From Acidithiobacillus sp. (GTDB lineage: Bacteria > Pseudomonadota > Gammaproteobacteria > Acidithiobacillales > Acidithiobacillaceae), in assembly GCA_028065135.1 (NCBI GenBank), contig JAPTWR010000186.1, forward strand, positions 1 through 30,953: DNA of 30,953 nt, in the 5' to 3' direction. Of the stretch, positions 1-7,211 are shown in pieces (the stretch's first letter is position 1; the number at the start of each line of letters is the position of its first letter). A program made the position numbers and the translations under genes. The notes below the pieces were generated by a model. The model searched no databases. It was given only the letters and a program-made list of their open reading frames with translations, and was not told the origin of the DNA.

Positions 1-713
1 GTATCCACGACCAGGAGAAAAAAGGCACAGCGCTGCGGTTTTGGGGCCTTGTTAACGATCGCCGGCAGGGCATGACTGCGTCCCTGGGCATGGGCCAGAC
101 AACGATCGACTAAGGGACAGGCCACGCAGCGCGGCTGGCGTGGGGTGCAGATCATGGCACCGAGGTCCTGAATGGCCTGATTGTAACCATGGGCATCCTC
201 AGGAGTAAGGGCGCTGGCCAGTGTCCAGAGCCACTGCTGCGTCGCAGCGGCCTTCGGATCAGCATCTATGGCATGGCTACGGATGAGCACGCGCCGGGCA
301 TTGGCGTCGAGGATGGCCTGTCTGTGTCCGAAAGCACTGGCGAGCACCGCAGCGGCCGTACTGCGGCCCACTCCCGGCAGGGTGACGGCTGCTTCGAGGG
401 TGTTGGGAAAGTGACCACCGAAGCGTGTAACCACCTCCTGCGCCGCGCGCTGGGCGTTGCGGGCACGGGCATAATAACCGAGCCCACTCCACAGGGCGAG
501 CACTTGGTCCTGCGCCGCCGCCGCCAATGCCTGCCAGCTCGGCAACGCCTGCAAAAAGCGGGCGTAATAGGGTCTGGCGCTCTCCACCTGCGTTTGCTGC
601 AACATGATTTCTGCAAGCCAGAGATGATAGGGATCGCGGCTCTGGCGCCACGGCAGGTCGTGGCGCCCATGGCAGGCGTACCAGTCCAGCAGGGCTTCCG
701 CAATGGGGATCAT
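1..713 (-). CDS. mutY: A/G-specific adenine glycosylase MutY (C-terminus cut by window start)
   Basis: Base-excision repair glycosylase that removes adenine mispaired with 8-oxoguanine. The visible 237 residues cover the catalytic domain. EIMLQQTQV carries the catalytic Glu (E35), LPGVGRSTAAAV (112-123) is the helix-hairpin-helix, and ILDANARRV holds the catalytic Asp (D136). A complete CX6CX2CX5C [4Fe-4S] motif lies in ICTPRQPRCVACPLVDRC. The usual DGN after the catalytic region is DAN here. The ATG at 713 overlaps the stop of the AsmA-like gene as ATGA, so it is the last visible gene of the minus-strand chain and probably translationally coupled. The C-terminal NUDIX-like 8-oxoG recognition domain lies outside the window. 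Identity is near certain. Confidence 0.96.
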   Translation of the reverse strand, partial: MIPIAEALLDWYACHGRHDLPWRQSRDPYHLWLAEIMLQQTQVESARPYYARFLQALPSWQALAAAAQDQVLALWSGLGYYARARNAQRAAQEVVTRFGGHFPNTLEAAVTLPGVGRSTAAAVLASAFGHRQAILDANARRVLIRSHAIDADPKAAATQQWLWTLASALTPEDAHGYNQAIQDLGAMICTPRQPRCVACPLVDRCLAHAQGRSHALPAIVNKAPKPQRCAFFLLVVD

Positions 714-1987
714 GGCTGCGCTTTGGAACTTGTGCTGCGAATAATCAGATCGCGGGCGCGCATTTTGCCCCAAAGGAGCTTGGCGACGTGGATTTCACCA
801 GTGACTGGCCACTGCTGCGGCAGGGCGGGAAGCCGCGCCGCATTGCCCGCTTGGGGAGCCGGCAGATATCGCCCGAGATTGAGCCGCGCCACGCTCAGAT
901 TGACATCAATAGCCAGCGGTCTCCAGGTCCCCGATATTTTGCCCATCCAGGCACTGTGATCCAACTCGCCCTGGGTGACGATCCACTGAAAATGGGGATT
1001 GTCCAACTGGACTGTACCCGTCGACGTCAATCGTTGCAAAGCATCAGGGTCGGTCAACTTCGGCAAGGGCAGCCCCCAGCGGGTGGCCAGCTGGGGCAAA
1101 CGCCGAATGGTAACCTGATAGGCCAAGTGACCCCGCAACACCTTCCAGTTAAGGTCTACTGCTCGGACCTGGAGTGCCAGTTCATCCCCCACGATCAGCG
1201 CGCCGTCCTGCACTGCAAGCTGGCTTTGCGCCATGTTCAGACGTAACGCCTGCAGGCGCAAATGTGCCTGACCGTGCCCGCGCGCTTGCCAACGGATGCG
1301 CAGCGTCGGCACGACCATGTCCTTTACTGTGCTTTGGAGTGTTGGAATAGCCACCTGCAGGAGCATCGGATCAATGGTCGTACCCACTTGCAAAGAAATA
1401 TTCCGCGCGACCACCGCCGGCGCCATCTCGGCCGCAAAATGCCAGCGCCCGACTTTTCCCCGCCAGTGCCAGCCACCCGCCAACCGGCTGGGCCCCGTCG
1501 CCAACACCTGCCCATTCACGGCCGTTAGGGACAGGGTATGTCCGGCCACACCCGACCAGCGCAGCGTGCCATCGCGAATTATCATCTTACCTGGCAGGGA
1601 AAGCGCAGCACCACCTGCGTTAGCGGCGCCTTTCCATGGCCCGTTAAGCACGGGTGCGTCCAGCACAATTTGCCGGGGTTGCATCTGGCCGTGCAGGAGG
1701 GAGTGCCAGCCTAGTGCCACCATGAGCCGACTTGCGCTGAACTGCGGATGGGCCGCCGAACCGACGCGCAGACCCACCAACGTGATCCGCAGTTGCTGTT
1801 TTCCCCAACGCCATTCCGGGTCGGCGGCGAAATGCACCGGCTGCTGCAAGCGGGCAGCAAAAATCCCCTCTAAAACGTAGCGGGGACCACCTCCGAACCA
1901 GAACAGCACGGCACCCAAAACGACAAAGATCAACACGACAATAACAGACGTCGTGATCCTGCGCAGAATCAGCCTAGCTATGCCCAC
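710..1987 (-). CDS. AsmA-like membrane-anchored envelope protein
   Basis: A protein of about 425 residues with one N-terminal transmembrane helix (about residues 12-33, ITTSVIVVLIFVVLGAVLFW) after a basic LILRR stretch. The rest is a long, probably periplasmic domain rich in beta-type alternating sequence. This layout, with repeated phrases such as LDAPVLNG and DGTLRWSG, resembles the AsmA/TamB/YhdP group of bridge-like lipid-transport or outer-membrane biogenesis proteins; the family call is by pattern only. The open frame runs further upstream inside ptsI, but that part is an arginine/proline-rich shadow of ptsI. I therefore chose the GTG at 1987, which overlaps the ptsI stop by 14 nt. Its ribosome-binding site is weak. 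Its stop overlaps the mutY start. Exact function is unknown. Confidence 0.7.
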   Translation of the reverse strand: MGIARLILRRITTSVIVVLIFVVLGAVLFWFGGGPRYVLEGIFAARLQQPVHFAADPEWRWGKQQLRITLVGLRVGSAAHPQFSASRLMVALGWHSLLHGQMQPRQIVLDAPVLNGPWKGAANAGGAALSLPGKMIIRDGTLRWSGVAGHTLSLTAVNGQVLATGPSRLAGGWHWRGKVGRWHFAAEMAPAVVARNISLQVGTTIDPMLLQVAIPTLQSTVKDMVVPTLRIRWQARGHGQAHLRLQALRLNMAQSQLAVQDGALIVGDELALQVRAVDLNWKVLRGHLAYQVTIRRLPQLATRWGLPLPKLTDPDALQRLTSTGTVQLDNPHFQWIVTQGELDHSAWMGKISGTWRPLAIDVNLSVARLNLGRYLPAPQAGNAARLPALPQQWPVTGEIHVAKLLWGKMRARDLIIRSTSSKAQP

Positions 1988-3686
1988 CCCCCGGCAACAC
2001 CGGCATTTCGCCGGAAAGCGCGCGCGCAGCCAACGCCTCGGCATCCACGATGGTGGTCTGCCGGATCGCTTCCTTGACCTCGGGAATGGCACCGGAATAC
2101 ATGCTGAATTCACGCAACCCCAATCCCAGCAGCAAGGCCGTGAAGGCCGGATTCGCGGCCATCTCGCCGCACATGGCCACGGGAATGTCCCGTGCATGGC
2201 CGGCGGCGATGGTGTGTTGGATCATCGCCAATACCCCGGCATGCAAGGGATCAAAAAGATCATTGACGTCATCATCACCGCGATCCACCGCCAGCGCGTA
2301 CTGAATCAGATCGTTAGTGCCGATGGAGAAAAAATCGGCCTGCCCGGCAAAGTAGTGCGCTGCCATGGCCACGGCAGGCACTTCCACCATAATTCCCAGA
2401 GGCATATCCGGGTCACAGTTATGCCCTTCGGCGCGCAATTCTGCCTGCAACTCGCTGACCAGCGCCCGGGTTTGCAACAATTGCCCCATACTGCTGAGCA
2501 TGGGTAGCATCAGTCGTACCGGCCCCAGTGCCGAGGCCCGAAGAATGGCGCGCAGATGCGGCCGGAACCACTCCGGACGCCGCAGACAAAGACGCAGCCC
2601 ACGCAAGCCAAGGGCCGGATTGAGCGCCGCATGGAGCCCCGCATCGTCGTCACGCAGGCCCTTGTCGGCGCCGATGTCGAGAGAACGGATGGTCACCGGT
2701 GCCCCATCCATCTGCTCTACCACTCGGGCAAAGGCGTGGAACTGCTCTTCCTCAGCCGGGATATCCGGGCGATTCATGAAGAGAAATTCGCTGCGATAAA
2801 GGCCCACCCCATCCGCGTTCATGCGCCGCACCATATCGGTATCGTCTGGCAATTCAATATTAGCGCGCAGATGAATAAGCACCCCGTCTGCGGTTATCGC
2901 GGGCAGGTCACGCTGCTCTTCCAGAAGTCGCCTACGCCTCTGCCGCTGCTCCTGCAAAGCCTTATATTGCTGCAATATCAGGGCATCCGGCGCAACCAGC
3001 AGAATTCCCTGATCCCCATCGACAATCACCACATCGCCGCTGCGCAGCAGGCGCGTCGCCGAGTGCGTGCCCACCACGGCAGGCAGACCAAGACTTCTGG
3101 CAAGAATAGCGGAGTGGGAGTTTGCGGCACCAAAGTCAGTTACCCAAGCGAGCACCTTGTCTTTTTTCATCAACACCGTATCGGCTGGCGTCAGGTCCTC
3201 GGCGATGATGATCTGACCCTCGGCGCTCTGCAGGACAGGGGTCTTTACACCAATCAGGTGACGCAAAACCCGGTCTATCACCTGAATAATATCTTCCCGC
3301 TTGGCGCGCAAATACGCGTCTTCCATGCGGTCAAAAATCTCCAGCAGCCGCTCCCGCTCCAAATGAATAGCCCAGGCGGCATTGCGATGTTCATCACGAA
3401 TAGACCGCAGGGGCCGCTCGCGCAGCGCTGGATCATCGAGCATCAACAAGTGCGCATCAATAAAAAGACGGGTATCTTGCGGGGCATCACTCGGGATTGC
3501 GTCGCGCACCGAGAACAACTCATCCCGGGCGCTGCTCAAGGCTGCACGCAGGCGCAACACTTCCGGTTCTACATCTTCAGGCAACAGTATATGTTCTGGG
3601 ATATCGAGAGTGGTCGACTCCAGTACCAACGCCGTACCGATGGCGATGCCACCAGAGGCGCCGATCCCCGCCAGTTCAAAGCTCAT
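1974..3686 (-). CDS. ptsI: Phosphoenolpyruvate-protein phosphotransferase (PTS enzyme I)
   Basis: Cytoplasmic enzyme I takes phosphate from phosphoenolpyruvate and passes it to HPr. The protein has 570 residues, the canonical EI length, and lacks the N-terminal GAF domain typical of EI-Ntr (PtsP). The phospho-accepting histidine is H191 in AANSHSAILARSLGLPAVVG. The C-terminal PEP-binding barrel shows LGIMVEVPAV, FFSIGTNDLIQYALAVDRG and the catalytic cysteine in CGEMAANP. The ATG at 3686 overlaps the ptsH stop as ATGA. No EIIB or EIIC gene is seen, so the phosphate flow probably serves regulation rather than sugar uptake. Confidence 0.97.
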   Translation of the reverse strand: MSFELAGIGASGGIAIGTALVLESTTLDIPEHILLPEDVEPEVLRLRAALSSARDELFSVRDAIPSDAPQDTRLFIDAHLLMLDDPALRERPLRSIRDEHRNAAWAIHLERERLLEIFDRMEDAYLRAKREDIIQVIDRVLRHLIGVKTPVLQSAEGQIIIAEDLTPADTVLMKKDKVLAWVTDFGAANSHSAILARSLGLPAVVGTHSATRLLRSGDVVIVDGDQGILLVAPDALILQQYKALQEQRQRRRRLLEEQRDLPAITADGVLIHLRANIELPDDTDMVRRMNADGVGLYRSEFLFMNRPDIPAEEEQFHAFARVVEQMDGAPVTIRSLDIGADKGLRDDDAGLHAALNPALGLRGLRLCLRRPEWFRPHLRAILRASALGPVRLMLPMLSSMGQLLQTRALVSELQAELRAEGHNCDPDMPLGIMVEVPAVAMAAHYFAGQADFFSIGTNDLIQYALAVDRGDDDVNDLFDPLHAGVLAMIQHTIAAGHARDIPVAMCGEMAANPAFTALLLGLGLREFSMYSGAIPEVKEAIRQTTIVDAEALAARALSGEMPVLPGGGHS

Positions 3687-3961
3687 GATTCTTCACCAAA
3701 ACGATCCGCCGCGAGGGCGAGCAAGGCATCGGCACAAGCCTGCTCCTCCTCGCCATCCGTTTCCAGGGTCAGAACGGTCCCCTGCGCCGCAGCGAGGGTC
3801 ATTAGCCCCATGATGCTCTTACCATTGACCCGCTGACCGTTACGCACCAACCAGACCGTACAGGGATAGCGCACCGAAAGGCTGACAAATTTAGCCGAAG
3901 GCCGCGCATGCAAGCCGAGCTGATTGATAATGGGATAATCTACGCGCAGGGTCACCGCCAC
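3683..3961 (-). CDS. ptsH: Phosphocarrier protein HPr
   Basis: A 92-residue HPr that shuttles phosphate from enzyme I to EIIA proteins. The EI-dependent phosphorylation site is H18 in LGLHARPSAKFV. The regulatory serine site is S49 in VNGKSIMGLMTLAA, the target expected for the HPr kinase encoded three genes upstream. Having both sites next to an hprK gene argues for dual control. Translation starts at a GTG (3961) preceded by a strong Shine-Dalgarno AAGGAGG four bases upstream, which settles the start. It lies 25 bp after the EIIA gene and overlaps ptsI by 4 nt. Confidence 0.97.
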   Translation of the reverse strand: MAVTLRVDYPIINQLGLHARPSAKFVSLSVRYPCTVWLVRNGQRVNGKSIMGLMTLAAAQGTVLTLETDGEEEQACADALLALAADRFGEES

Positions 3962-3986
3962 TTGCCTCCTTTCTCGTGACCAAAAA

Positions 3987-4409
3987 TCACTCAGGCATCC
4001 TCAGCAGGACAGCGTGCGGGCGCTGTTCGAGAATATCGGCGATCCCCTGGACGCCGCCTTCCAGAGCACCTTGGCGCGCCGCCGCCAGACCGTCACTGCG
4101 CCGCGATAAGGCACGCAGGAGCATCGCCAGATTAAGACCACTCACCGCCGCTACACGACCTTCCGGAAGAGTGGCCGGAATGAGATTGGCGGGGGTGGCG
4201 CCGTAGAGATCATTCAGAATCAACATAGCATCACCATCATTTATTTTCTCTAACAAACCCCACAAACGCCGCCGCCCCTCCTCGGGCGGTTGATCAGGCA
4301 GGATTTCCAGAATCTCCAGCGCCGGCGGCATGGTCCCGAAAATATGCTGGAGTGCTGCCGCGAAGGCCTCACCCAGTCCCGCGTGTGTCAGGAGCACGAT
4401 GGTAATCAT
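3987..4409 (-). CDS. PTS EIIA component, mannose/fructose (ManX-like) family
   Basis: A 140-residue stand-alone EIIA domain of the mannose family. The phosphorylatable histidine is H9 in the N-terminal IVLLTHAGLGEAF, and the family phrase ILNDLYGATPANL follows at about residues 63-75. In sugar-transporting systems this domain works with IIB, IIC and IID partners. None is present nearby, so it may be a regulatory phosphate acceptor for HPr, as proposed for similar clusters in other proteobacteria. Its start overlaps the rapZ stop as ATGA (4406-4409), implying coupled translation. Confidence 0.93.
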   Translation of the reverse strand: MITIVLLTHAGLGEAFAAALQHIFGTMPPALEILEILPDQPPEEGRRRLWGLLEKINDGDAMLILNDLYGATPANLIPATLPEGRVAAVSGLNLAMLLRALSRRSDGLAAARQGALEGGVQGIADILEQRPHAVLLRMPE

Positions 4410-5308
4410 CGCAGCGTCTCGGTAATGCCCAGCTCCCGATGCTGGATCAGAATCCGCTGCCCTTCTCCGGCAAGTATTTGCGCCAATGCCTCCACCATAT
4501 ATACGCTGCGATGTTGCCCGCCGGTACAGCCCAGAGAAACCGTCACATAGTTACGGTGCTCTTGTGCAAAAGGCGCCAGCCATGCCTGCAGGAAACTGCG
4601 CAAAGAATGGAAGGCGCGGACCACCTCTGGGGCCTTCTCCAGGAAATCGCGCACCGGTATGTCACGACCCGTCAGGGCACGGAGTTCGGGATGATAATGG
4701 GGATTGGGCAGGGCACGCAGATCAAAAACGAAGTCGGAGTCCAAAGGGAGTCCTTTTTTAAAGGCAAAAGACTGCAACAGCAAGACCAGGCCACTGTAAT
4801 GATGCGACGCCAGACTCCATGCCTGCACCCGTAGACGCAACTGGTGGGTATTGATTTGCGAAGTGTCGAGGCGCTTGTCAGCCACATCGGCAAGCGGTTG
4901 GACCATCTCGCGTTCACGCCGCAACACCGTGAGCAGCGGTTCGCCCAATGCTTCTGCGAGATCATCGGTGAGGGGATGACGGCGGCGAGTTTCGCTGAAA
5001 CGACGCAGCAAGGTACCCTCATCCGCTTCCAGAAAAAGGATGCGCGGACGCAAAGAGTAACGCTCGCGCAAATCGGTCAGCGCCTGTGGCAGAGCGGCGA
5101 GAAATTCGCGGTTGCGCACGTCGATACTCACGGCGGCGAGCATGAAGCCGGCATCCCGCCGCGCCAACTGCGCCCCGAACTCCACCAACAAGGTGGCAGG
5201 CAGATTATCGACGCAGTAATAACCCTGGTCTTCCAGGGCCTGCAGGACCGTAGATTTTCCTGAGCCGGATAGACCACTGACGATAATAAAGTCCTGCTCC
5301 GCCATCAT
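4406..5308 (-). CDS. rapZ: RNase adapter / nucleotide-binding protein RapZ
   Basis: A 300-residue RapZ (YhbJ) family protein. The Walker A is GLSGSGKS (residues 12-19), followed by YYCVDNLPATLL. The C-terminal domain contains YVTVSLGCTGGQHRSVYMVE, the most conserved family signature. In Escherichia coli RapZ presents GlmZ sRNA to RNase E and controls glucosamine-6-phosphate synthase; whether that applies here is unknown. The start region reads ATGATG: the first ATG (5308) overlaps the hprK stop by 4 nt, but the second (5305) is better spaced from the GGGGAAG ribosome-binding site, so the protein may be one residue shorter. Confidence 0.95.
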   Translation of the reverse strand: MMAEQDFIIVSGLSGSGKSTVLQALEDQGYYCVDNLPATLLVEFGAQLARRDAGFMLAAVSIDVRNREFLAALPQALTDLRERYSLRPRILFLEADEGTLLRRFSETRRRHPLTDDLAEALGEPLLTVLRREREMVQPLADVADKRLDTSQINTHQLRLRVQAWSLASHHYSGLVLLLQSFAFKKGLPLDSDFVFDLRALPNPHYHPELRALTGRDIPVRDFLEKAPEVVRAFHSLRSFLQAWLAPFAQEHRNYVTVSLGCTGGQHRSVYMVEALAQILAGEGQRILIQHRELGITETLR

Positions 5309-6237
5309 TCTTCCCCGACACTCAACCGTACCTGCGCCTCAAAATCCGCGAGCATATCGCCACCGGACTCCTTTACATACTGACTGCGTGCCGCCGCCTC
5401 GACCAGTACCGCCAAGTTGCGCGCCGCAGACGCGGGCAAGCACAACCGGGGCAATGAGATTCCGAGAATATCCAGATGATCCACCTTGCCCTGTAAACGA
5501 TCGATATCCGCGATTTCCATATCGCGCATATCCTGGATTTCGACGACCAGTCGGATACGTTTGGAATGTACAATGGCGGCGGCGCCGAAGAACTCCCGGA
5601 TATTAACAATCCCCAGACCCCGCACTTCCAGAAAATTACGCAGCGGGGCCGGACAATGCCCCGTCAGGATATTCGGGGCTTCACGGATACAGAGCACGCT
5701 ATCGTCAGCCACCAGTCGATGACCACGACTGACCAGTTCCAAGGCCAACTCGCTCTTGCCAATCCCTACCTCGCCCTGCAAAAGCAATCCCACCCCGAGC
5801 ACATCGACCAGTACACCATGCACCTGCTGGCGGGGCGCCAGTTCCTGGTCCAGGTGGCGCTGCATCCGCGCCAGAACCACCTGCGCGCCAATCGGCGTCG
5901 TCATCACGGCAATCTGCCTAGCTTTCAACGCTTCATAGAGGTGATCATCCAGTGCCTGGTCTTCACAAATAACGAGCAGACGCAGCTTATGGGGCAAAAA
6001 CTGTTCCATCGCCTCTGGATGGGCACCCAGGTAAGCGAGCTCACAAGTCCCGGCAATCTGTACCACATGCGGCCGGATAAAATTAAAAAATCCGACCAGT
6101 GCCGCCCCACCCACATCATCCTCCGCCCAAGGATCACCGCGGAGGTAATGGTCTTCTCCAGGCTGATGCAGACATTGCCAGCGCAATTCGCTGTGCAGCT
6201 CCGCCCAGAGTCGACGCAGGCTAATTTGTCGTTCCAT
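5305..6237 (-). CDS. hprK: HPr kinase/phosphorylase
   Basis: A 310-residue bifunctional enzyme that phosphorylates or dephosphorylates the regulatory serine of HPr. It shows the signature VHGVLVDVLGVG with catalytic H140, Walker A GEVGIGKS (155-162), HRLVADD (173-179) and the second signature LEVRGLGIVNI (203-213). I chose the ATG at 6237, preceded by AAGGCGGAG, over an upstream in-frame GTG at 6261 with no ribosome-binding site. HprK is a hallmark of Gram-positive bacteria but also occurs in many proteobacteria next to ptsH, as here. The gene is coupled to rapZ by a 4-nt overlap, and 54 bp separate it from ptsN. Confidence 0.96.
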   Translation of the reverse strand: MERQISLRRLWAELHSELRWQCLHQPGEDHYLRGDPWAEDDVGGAALVGFFNFIRPHVVQIAGTCELAYLGAHPEAMEQFLPHKLRLLVICEDQALDDHLYEALKARQIAVMTTPIGAQVVLARMQRHLDQELAPRQQVHGVLVDVLGVGLLLQGEVGIGKSELALELVSRGHRLVADDSVLCIREAPNILTGHCPAPLRNFLEVRGLGIVNIREFFGAAAIVHSKRIRLVVEIQDMRDMEIADIDRLQGKVDHLDILGISLPRLCLPASAARNLAVLVEAAARSQYVKESGGDMLADFEAQVRLSVGEE

Positions 6238-6291
6238 AACTCCGCCTTGCCCGACACTCACGGCTGTACCCAGCCTGCTTTGTGGTACAAC

Positions 6292-6738
6292 TTACGTCGG
6301 CCCCGCCAACAAACGAAAAAAGTCCTGGGGATCAGGAGTTTTCATCAAGGCCTCGCGCACTTCGTCCACGGCGAGTTTCGCGGCCAATGCGGAGAGCGTC
6401 TCCAGATGCGCGGTCGCGGCCGCTTTAGGCACCACTACCGCCAGAAAGATGGATACATCCAGCCCGTCCGGCGCCGCAAATGGAATACCCTGCGCGGTGC
6501 GCAATGCGGCAATGGCTATCTGATTCACACCCTCCACCCGGGCATGGGGCAACGCCACCCCATGCCCGATGCCCGTAGATCCTTGCATTTCGCGCTGTTG
6601 CAAGGCAACAGCAATCCCCTTAGCAGACAAGCCCGTAGATCCTGCCAGGATTTCCGCTAAGGTCCGCAGCACATCACCAGCATCAGCCACAGGCGGATTT
6701 ATACGAATATTGGCCGGGGAAAGAGGCAGAGTTACCAT
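6292..6738 (-). CDS. ptsN: PTS nitrogen-regulatory EIIA protein (EIIA-Ntr)
   Basis: A 148-residue EIIA of the fructose/nitrogen type. The phosphorylation site is H65 in GIGHGVALPHARVEGV, the standard EIIA-Ntr phrase. PtsN proteins regulate potassium transport, nitrogen and stress functions by protein contacts that depend on phosphorylation state. The gene starts 6 bp after hpf, in the classic rpoN-hpf-ptsN order, and is followed by hprK. With the mannose-type EIIA it gives this cluster two different terminal phosphate acceptors for one HPr. Confidence 0.95.
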   Translation of the reverse strand: MVTLPLSPANIRINPPVADAGDVLRTLAEILAGSTGLSAKGIAVALQQREMQGSTGIGHGVALPHARVEGVNQIAIAALRTAQGIPFAAPDGLDVSIFLAVVVPKAAATAHLETLSALAAKLAVDEVREALMKTPDPQDFFRLLAGPT

Positions 6739-6744
6739 GGTTAT

Positions 6745-7086
6745 TCAGTCGACATCCACAATGGCCGCCAAACCAGCGGGGTGATCATTACGACGATCCT
6801 GCAGTTTTTCCTTGTAACTGTGCACCTGCGCCTCCAATTTGTCGGCCACCAGGTCTACAGCTGCGTACATATCGGCATCATGCGCCTCGGCATAGAAGAC
6901 GTGTCCAGGGACATTGACAGTAATATCTGCAACGTTACTCAGCTTTTCGTGGGGAAGGTGCTTCAGCACCACCTGAGCATTAATAACGTGGTCGAAGTAC
7001 CGATCGAGGCGTCCAATCTTTCCGTCGACATAGTTTTTAATGGCATCCGTCAAATCCAGATGTTGCCCGGTAATAGTAATTTGCAT
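6745..7086 (-). CDS. hpf: Ribosome hibernation-promoting factor, short form
   Basis: A 113-residue protein of the HPF/YfiA family, which binds the 30S decoding region and stabilises inactive ribosomes when growth slows. The full family pattern is visible: MQITITGQHLDLTDAIKNYV at the N-terminus, KIGRLDRYFD, then FYAEAHDADMYAAVDLVADK and a basic tail beginning KEKLQDRR. The length matches short HPF, without the dimerisation domain of long HPF. The start has a good ribosome-binding site (AGGAGAG). It lies 111 bp after rpoN, behind a possible terminator, so it may have its own promoter as well as readthrough. Confidence 0.95.
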   Translation of the reverse strand: MQITITGQHLDLTDAIKNYVDGKIGRLDRYFDHVINAQVVLKHLPHEKLSNVADITVNVPGHVFYAEAHDADMYAAVDLVADKLEAQVHSYKEKLQDRRNDHPAGLAAIVDVD

Positions 7087-7126
7087 GGCGCTCTCCTACC
7101 AAGTGAGGTGATCGTTTTGAATCCTG

Positions 7127-7139
7127 CCCCGCTACGGGG
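7127..7139. repeat. Small perfect inverted repeat upstream of hpf
   Basis: CCCCG-CTA-CGGGG forms a 5-bp stem with a 3-nt loop about 40-50 bp before the hpf start. On the minus strand it follows a weak -10-like TACACT and could form a hairpin in the hpf leader. No T-run follows, so it is not a terminator. Function is unknown. Confidence 0.35.
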
Positions 7140-7171
7140 TCCCCTTTCAGTGTAGCGCCAACGGCGTCGGC

Positions 7172-7211
7172 AAAAAACCCTGGCGGCGATATCACCCTCA
7201 CAAACGCCGCC
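7172..7211 (-). terminator. Possible intrinsic terminator at the end of rpoN
   Basis: On the minus strand GGCGGCG (7211-7205, inside the last rpoN codons) pairs perfectly with CGCCGCC (7188-7182). Four bases later a run of six T follows (7177-7172). The 16-nt loop and the gap before the T-run are longer than ideal, so it may only attenuate. It would partly separate rpoN from hpf-ptsN. Confidence 0.4.

Noticed and set aside
189..959. Plus-strand open frame of 256 codons
   Set aside because: It is opposite mutY and the AsmA-like gene. The minus-strand mutY frame has catalytic and iron-sulfur motifs, so this is a shadow.
2556..3836. Long plus-strand open frame (426 codons) opposite ptsI
   Set aside because: It lies antisense to the clearly recognised ptsI and ptsH, has no domain, and is explained by codon bias in a GC-rich gene.
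5566..6660. Plus-strand open frame of 364 codons opposite hprK and ptsN
   Set aside because: It is antisense to two well-supported genes and its translation shows no family motif.
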